Origin: JAUXFK01 sp034189035 | Lineage (GTDB): Bacteria > Desulfobacterota > UBA8473 | Direction of reading: 5' to 3' | NCBI GenBank assembly: GCA_034189035.1 | Contig: JAXHVA010000057.1 | Coordinates: 1 to 27,505, forward strand | DNA: 27,505 nucleotides | Shown here: positions 24,228 to 27,505 of the stretch, piece after piece | Position numbering within the stretch: position 1 is the stretch's first letter | How the letters are laid out: the number at the start of each line of letters is the position of its first letter | The notes under the pieces: model-generated | What the model saw: only the letters and a program-made list of their open reading frames with translations | Database searches by the model: none | What the model was told of the DNA's origin: nothing | Translations under genes and position numbers: made by a program

Positions 24228-24688
24228 TTGAATATAAACCATATAATCATTTGTTGGACGTCCCCAATCCTGTTTGAAGTATCATCAATCTTTGAAGAGC
24301 ACACTGAGCGGATTAGCAAACTAAGAGTCTATGTTGTCAAAGATCAACTTGATTTCATACTTCACCATCGGGTAATGCAAAACAAAACCGATGATCGTGT
24401 TGCTGTTCTCATAATTCTGGAAGCCAAAGAATGTTTTGGCAGTCTGAGCAGCTGCAGTTTTGATAAAGGGTTCAACACTTCGGCAGTGGAGTCCTCTATC
24501 AATGCTTTGAAGAACAATAGTTTATACCGTTTCTGGATCATGGTATTGAAGGGTTGAAGCGTTATGTTGCCATTTCCATATAAGCGTGGAACATTCAAAT
24601 AGTCGGGCATATTCATCAGCAAAAACAGCTCAAGCGTTTGCAAAGGCTTAAAAAGAGACAAAGGGAGAGATTCCCTGTAGCCGCTTAA
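24228..24688 (+). pseudogene. ISNCY-type transposase remnant
   Basis: Remains of a DDE transposase of the ISNCY group. Readable: SSIFEEHTERISK, LRVYVVKDQLDFILHHRVM, KTDDRVAVLIILEAKE, SCSFDKGFNTSAVESSIN (with the FDKGF motif that carries one catalytic region), then after a frame shift near 24557 LKRYVAISI, stop, NIQIVGHIHQQKQLKRLQRL, KKRQRERFPVAA, stop at 24688. The N-terminal half is absent and there is an internal deletion after DKGF. Possibly the right end is at about 24866-24890, where AATTAGGGTTTTTCGTTCAGGC stands just before the amylase gene. Terminal repeats were not confirmed. Confidence 0.65.
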
Positions 24689-24905
24689 TCACTTTTAGCG
24701 AGTAATAACATGTATTTTGTGTGGACAAGTACGTCTGTAATCAGAAGATGTGCCTTTTACCAAGTAGAAATTCTATTGATTAAGAGATGCGCTCCTATTC
24801 CATAAAATACAATATTCCCAATGGGGCATTTGGTACAAATGTCGGCCTGTTCAAACCTGAAATTAGGGTTTTTCGTTCAGGCACTGAGTAGAAAGGAGGG
24901 TTTTT
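24689..24905. other. Spacer before the amylase gene
   Basis: No gene. The stretch near 24866-24890 (GAAATTAGGGTTTTTCG) may be the right end of the decayed ISNCY-type element, and AGAAAGGAGGG at 24890-24900 is the amylase ribosome site. Confidence 0.4.
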
Positions 24906-26624
24906 ATGTGTGCAAACGTGGCATCGGTGAATCATATTGATTTTACTCCGCAGGGAGCTGTATTTTCTTCACCGCGTGACTGGCGCGATCATGTCATGTA
25001 TTTTCTTCTTGTCGATCGTTTTGACAACAATGCAGAGAATATTCCGGCTTATGATCCGGATAGTGCATTTTACGGAAGAGATCCTGAGCAAGGAGGAGTT
25101 TTTCAGGGAGGAAATCTAAAAGGTGTGTTAGACCGTCTTGATTATATCAAGGACCTTGGATGCAGTGCGATATGGCTCAGCCCGATATTCAAGAACAGAG
25201 TCGAGAAAAATGATAGCTACCATGGTTATGGGATACAAGATTTTCTTACGGTAGACCCTAGATTTGGAACCATGGAAGACATACGGGCACTTGTAAAAGA
25301 GGCTCATAAACGGGGAATGTATGTAGTCCAGGACATTATATTTAATCACACGGGAGATAACTGGTCGTATCCGGGAGGTTATGAGTACCAATATTGGAAA
25401 GGAGCTCCCGGACCGTTTGAATTTGGTTTCTGGAGGGAAAACAATTCCGATCCCGGATTTCAGGAAGACGATGCCGTATGGCCTTTAGAACTTCAATCTG
25501 CAGAGTGCTACAAGCGAAGAGGAAGTATTGTCGACTGGAATGATAATGAACAGGCTTTAAATGGTGATTTCTGCACATTGAAGGAATTGAATCTTAAACA
25601 TAGAGATGTGCTCGATACCCTGATTAAATCTTATAAATATTGGATTGCACAGACCGATGTCGACGGGTTTAGAATAGACACTGTCAAACATATGGAAGAT
25701 GATTCTGTGGCTGTTTTCTGCAACGCTTTGCGTGAATATGCAAAACGTATTGGCAAGGATAACTTTTTTATGTTTGGCGAGATAGTGGCAAGTGATGAGG
25801 TGCTTCAGCGTTATATCGGTCGAAACAGCAGGATAGAAGGAACGAATGAACGGTTTGCTTCACTCGATGCGTGTCTGGATTTTCCTCTGTATTTTGTTCT
25901 GGAGGAAGTGATCAAGGGTTTTATCAATCCTTTAGTTTTGCGTCAGCGTTACGATGCTTTTCATACGGTCTATTCCGACCACGGTCAAGCCGGCAGATAT
26001 TTTGTGACGTTTGTGGATAATCATGACCAGATGAGTCGTCCGTATCGTCGGTTTATGCATAATAATCCAAACGAGGCTCAGGCAGTGCTAGCCATAGGCT
26101 ATCTTCTTACCAGCCAGGGTGTGCCCTGTATATATTACGGTACGGAGCAGGGATTTGATGGAGGGGGAGATAACGATCGTTATGTCAGGGAATGTATGTT
26201 TGGCGGTCAGTGGGGGGCATTCAATACGAAAGGCCTGCATTTTTTCAACCAGAGTAACCCCATTTATCAGGGTATAAAGAGGATAACGGAAGTCCGTGCT
26301 AGTGAACCCGCTTTAAGGTATGGCCGACAGTATTTTCGTGAAATTTCAGGCAATGGACTGGATTTTGGATATCCCATAGACGGTAATTGTACATTGGCCT
26401 ATTCAAGAATTCTTGATACGGAAGAAATTCTGGTTGTCATGAATCTCAGTTCTCAGGAACGAAACGACTGCGTCACAACTGACAATAAGTTGACACCTCC
26501 AGGGAGCAGGGTAAAAGAACTGACCGGGACAGGTGCGGCATTTAATGTGGAACAATACGGTCAGCGAGCATATGTAAGGCTTTCTCTGTCTGCGTATCAG
26601 ATCATGATATTGAAGAAAGAGTGA
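24906..26624 (+). CDS. Alpha-amylase family (GH13) glycoside hydrolase
   Basis: 572 residues, intact. Conserved GH13 regions in order: region I VQDIIFNHTG (about 141-150), region II DGFRIDTVKH (253-262, with Arg256 and nucleophile Asp258), region III MFGEI (289-293, acid/base Glu292) and region IV FVDNHDQ (369-375, His373 and Asp374). A C-terminal beta-domain (about 490-572) ends the protein. No signal peptide, so it acts in the cytoplasm, as do trehalose synthase- or alpha-glucosidase-like relatives and maltogenic amylases. Acts on alpha-1,4- or related glucosidic bonds of glycogen or storage glucans; exact specificity not clear. Start ATG is behind AAAGGAGGG. No partner gene of glycogen metabolism lies nearby. 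Broadly acquired by transfer is possible, as the flanks are IS remnants. Confidence 0.92.
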   Translation: MCANVASVNHIDFTPQGAVFSSPRDWRDHVMYFLLVDRFDNNAENIPAYDPDSAFYGRDPEQGGVFQGGNLKGVLDRLDYIKDLGCSAIWLSPIFKNRVEKNDSYHGYGIQDFLTVDPRFGTMEDIRALVKEAHKRGMYVVQDIIFNHTGDNWSYPGGYEYQYWKGAPGPFEFGFWRENNSDPGFQEDDAVWPLELQSAECYKRRGSIVDWNDNEQALNGDFCTLKELNLKHRDVLDTLIKSYKYWIAQTDVDGFRIDTVKHMEDDSVAVFCNALREYAKRIGKDNFFMFGEIVASDEVLQRYIGRNSRIEGTNERFASLDACLDFPLYFVLEEVIKGFINPLVLRQRYDAFHTVYSDHGQAGRYFVTFVDNHDQMSRPYRRFMHNNPNEAQAVLAIGYLLTSQGVPCIYYGTEQGFDGGGDNDRYVRECMFGGQWGAFNTKGLHFFNQSNPIYQGIKRITEVRASEPALRYGRQYFREISGNGLDFGYPIDGNCTLAYSRILDTEEILVVMNLSSQERNDCVTTDNKLTPPGSRVKELTGTGAAFNVEQYGQRAYVRLSLSAYQIMILKKE

Positions 26625-26757
26625 GTTGCGAAGAGTTGGATGATATGGTTCCATTATAAATCGAAACCGTACCCATTAATGAATTTGATGGTAAAAAGAT
26701 GAGATATCCCATAGAAAAGAAAATTATTTATTCTTCAGATTCTAAAACAAAAAATTA

Positions 26758-26910
26758 ATGGATGAAGTTTTAAATCCGCCAAAAGGTTCGGGAACTGATG
26801 AAGAAGTAAGGCGATTGTTGCAATCCGGATATAAAATCCAGGCCATAGAGCTTTATGAGGAGATATACAAGGTTGGATTAAAAGAAGGGAAGGAAGCGGT
26901 TTGGGCATAG
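26758..26910 (+). CDS. Small ORF resembling the L7/L12 C-terminal domain
   Basis: 50 codons. After a start at 26758 it reads DEEVRRLLQSGYKIQAIELY, EEIYKVGLKEGKEAVWA. The spacing and residues of 'L-x-x-G-x-K-I-x-A-I-x-x-x-x-E ... G-L-K-E-x-K-x-A-V' match the C-terminal domain of ribosomal protein L7/L12, which occurs as a free-standing module in many bacteria. No ribosome site. An open stretch just before it (EFDGKKMRYPIEKKIIYSSD, 26680-26756) ends in a TAA two bases before the ATG and may be the decayed front part of one larger gene. Possibly a remnant. Confidence 0.5.
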   Translation: MDEVLNPPKGSGTDEEVRRLLQSGYKIQAIELYEEIYKVGLKEGKEAVWA

Positions 26911-27284
26911 GGGACATCCTATATTCCTCCTGTCAAGAGAAAAATGAGCTTTAATAAATCCTATTAATTCAGCTAGATAGAAATTCATATTTTTCTGGGC
27001 ATACCTATCCACTACGCCTTTGGAAGACCTCTTCAATTGTTTCTGCGAATATCTCACCTATAAATGAATCCGCACGTAATCGTTATCAGTATCCAATCTC
27101 CCTTGCTCAAGCAGGGTCATCAATCATCCTTTATCCAGGTTGCAAGACTCAGTGAGAAGCTCGAGTATTGTCCCCCCTGAGGTCCAAAAAACGGCCTCCA
27201 TGACCATGATCGGGCTCTCGCCAAAAGTATTCGTATAAAGTGATTGAATCCGGCCATCTTAAGTAAGGTTTCCTGGATAAATAG
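26911..27284. other. Non-coding stretch, no recognised gene
   Basis: Holds GGGGACATCCTATATTC (26911-26927), which resembles GGGAACATCCTATACTC at 23696-23712, so a short dispersed repeat is possible. GGTTTCCTGGATAAATAG at 27267-27284 may be the end of the IS1182/IS5-type element that begins on the minus strand. Confidence 0.4.
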
Positions 27285-27505
27285 TCAAAGCCTATTACTG
27301 GCAGTTTCATAACCACATGAGGCTCTAAAAAGTTCCTGTTCGAACAGAAAATTCGATTTCAGCTCTTTGAAAAACAGACGCAACAAGATGGCTTTCAGCC
27401 ACTTTTCAAGGTTCATCACGAGGAAGCACAACGCGATGGCCGTTTCGCTTGTGGTGGCCAGCTTCGTCATCACCCGTCCAATCCCGTATCTTCGTTTTGC
27501 CTGGC
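27285..27505 (-). CDS. IS1182/IS5-type transposase, C-terminal part (partial)
   Basis: Open on the minus strand to the window edge; its beginning lies beyond 27505. The terminal segment YGIGRVMTKLATTSETAIAL, CFLVMNLEKWLKAILLRLFF is the typical C-terminus of IS1182/IS5-type DDE transposases (R-Y-G-x-G-R-x-M ... FLVMNLEK). The tail after LRLFFK is longer and less conserved. Whether the complete gene is intact cannot be judged from this end. Confidence 0.7.
   Translation of the reverse strand, partial: QAKRRYGIGRVMTKLATTSETAIALCFLVMNLEKWLKAILLRLFFKELKSNFLFEQELFRASCGYETASNRL

Noticed and set aside
24362..24661. Minus-strand 99-codon frame
   Set aside because: It is the reverse strand of the ISNCY-type remnant, whose + strand reading gives clear transposase motifs.

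Overview
The window looks like a chromosomal segment of an anaerobic, probably Desulfobacterota-type ('deltaproteobacterial') organism. The reasons are a class I hybrid cluster protein next to a flavodiiron protein and a Cys-rich ferredoxin-like protein, acyl-CoA metabolism genes, a sigma-54-type promoter, an intI-like recombinase with long N-terminal part, and ISNCY- and IS1182-like transposase remnants. This taxonomic guess is inference from gene types only. A striking property of the window is the amount of decay: at least ten genes are broken by frameshifts, in-frame stops or deletions, while the genes between them are intact.

Layout. (1) 1-1598, + strand: 3' end of secD and complete secF (protein export). 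(2) 1602-5032, - strand: a graveyard of broken genes. In transcription order these are a cupin, a weak glyoxalase-like remnant, a CBS-domain protein, an HPP membrane protein, a SAM methyltransferase and a truncated paralogue of the ferredoxin-like protein found further on. (3) 5194-9785, - strand: an intact four-gene cluster, hcp, HD-domain/zinc-ribbon protein, ferredoxin-like protein, flavodiiron protein (fprA type), behind a palindromic CRP/FNR-type site. It reads as a nitrosative/oxidative stress operon. (4) 10166-13322, - strand: enoyl-CoA hydratase-family protein and RecD2 helicase. (5) 13487-16610: an integron-like locus. An IntI-type tyrosine recombinase with an extra N-terminal domain points left, and a short run of decayed + strand genes points right: mntA-hepT toxin-antitoxin, a small ORF ending inside a convincing attC-like site, a small membrane protein, and a HicA-like remnant. 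(6) 16908-21753, + strand: exported proteins, including a YXWGXW-repeat protein and a ChaN/TraB-like protein. (7) 22171-23579, + strand: a broken acyl-CoA dehydrogenase followed by an intact small monooxygenase. (8) 23580-27505: a sigma-54-type promoter with an upstream palindrome, an ISNCY-type transposase remnant, an intact GH13 alpha-amylase-family gene, a tiny L7/L12-like ORF and the 3' end of an IS1182/IS5-type transposase running off the window.

The most interesting unit is the integron-like locus. The recombinase keeps all six catalytic residues and the IntI-specific patch, and about 0.9 kb from its start there is a 122-bp site with R''/R' boxes, a 19-bp stem and unpaired bases as in attC sites. 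Cassette-type genes lie on the expected strand, but nearly all are decayed, which suggests an old or silenced array. No tRNA, rRNA or CRISPR array was seen.
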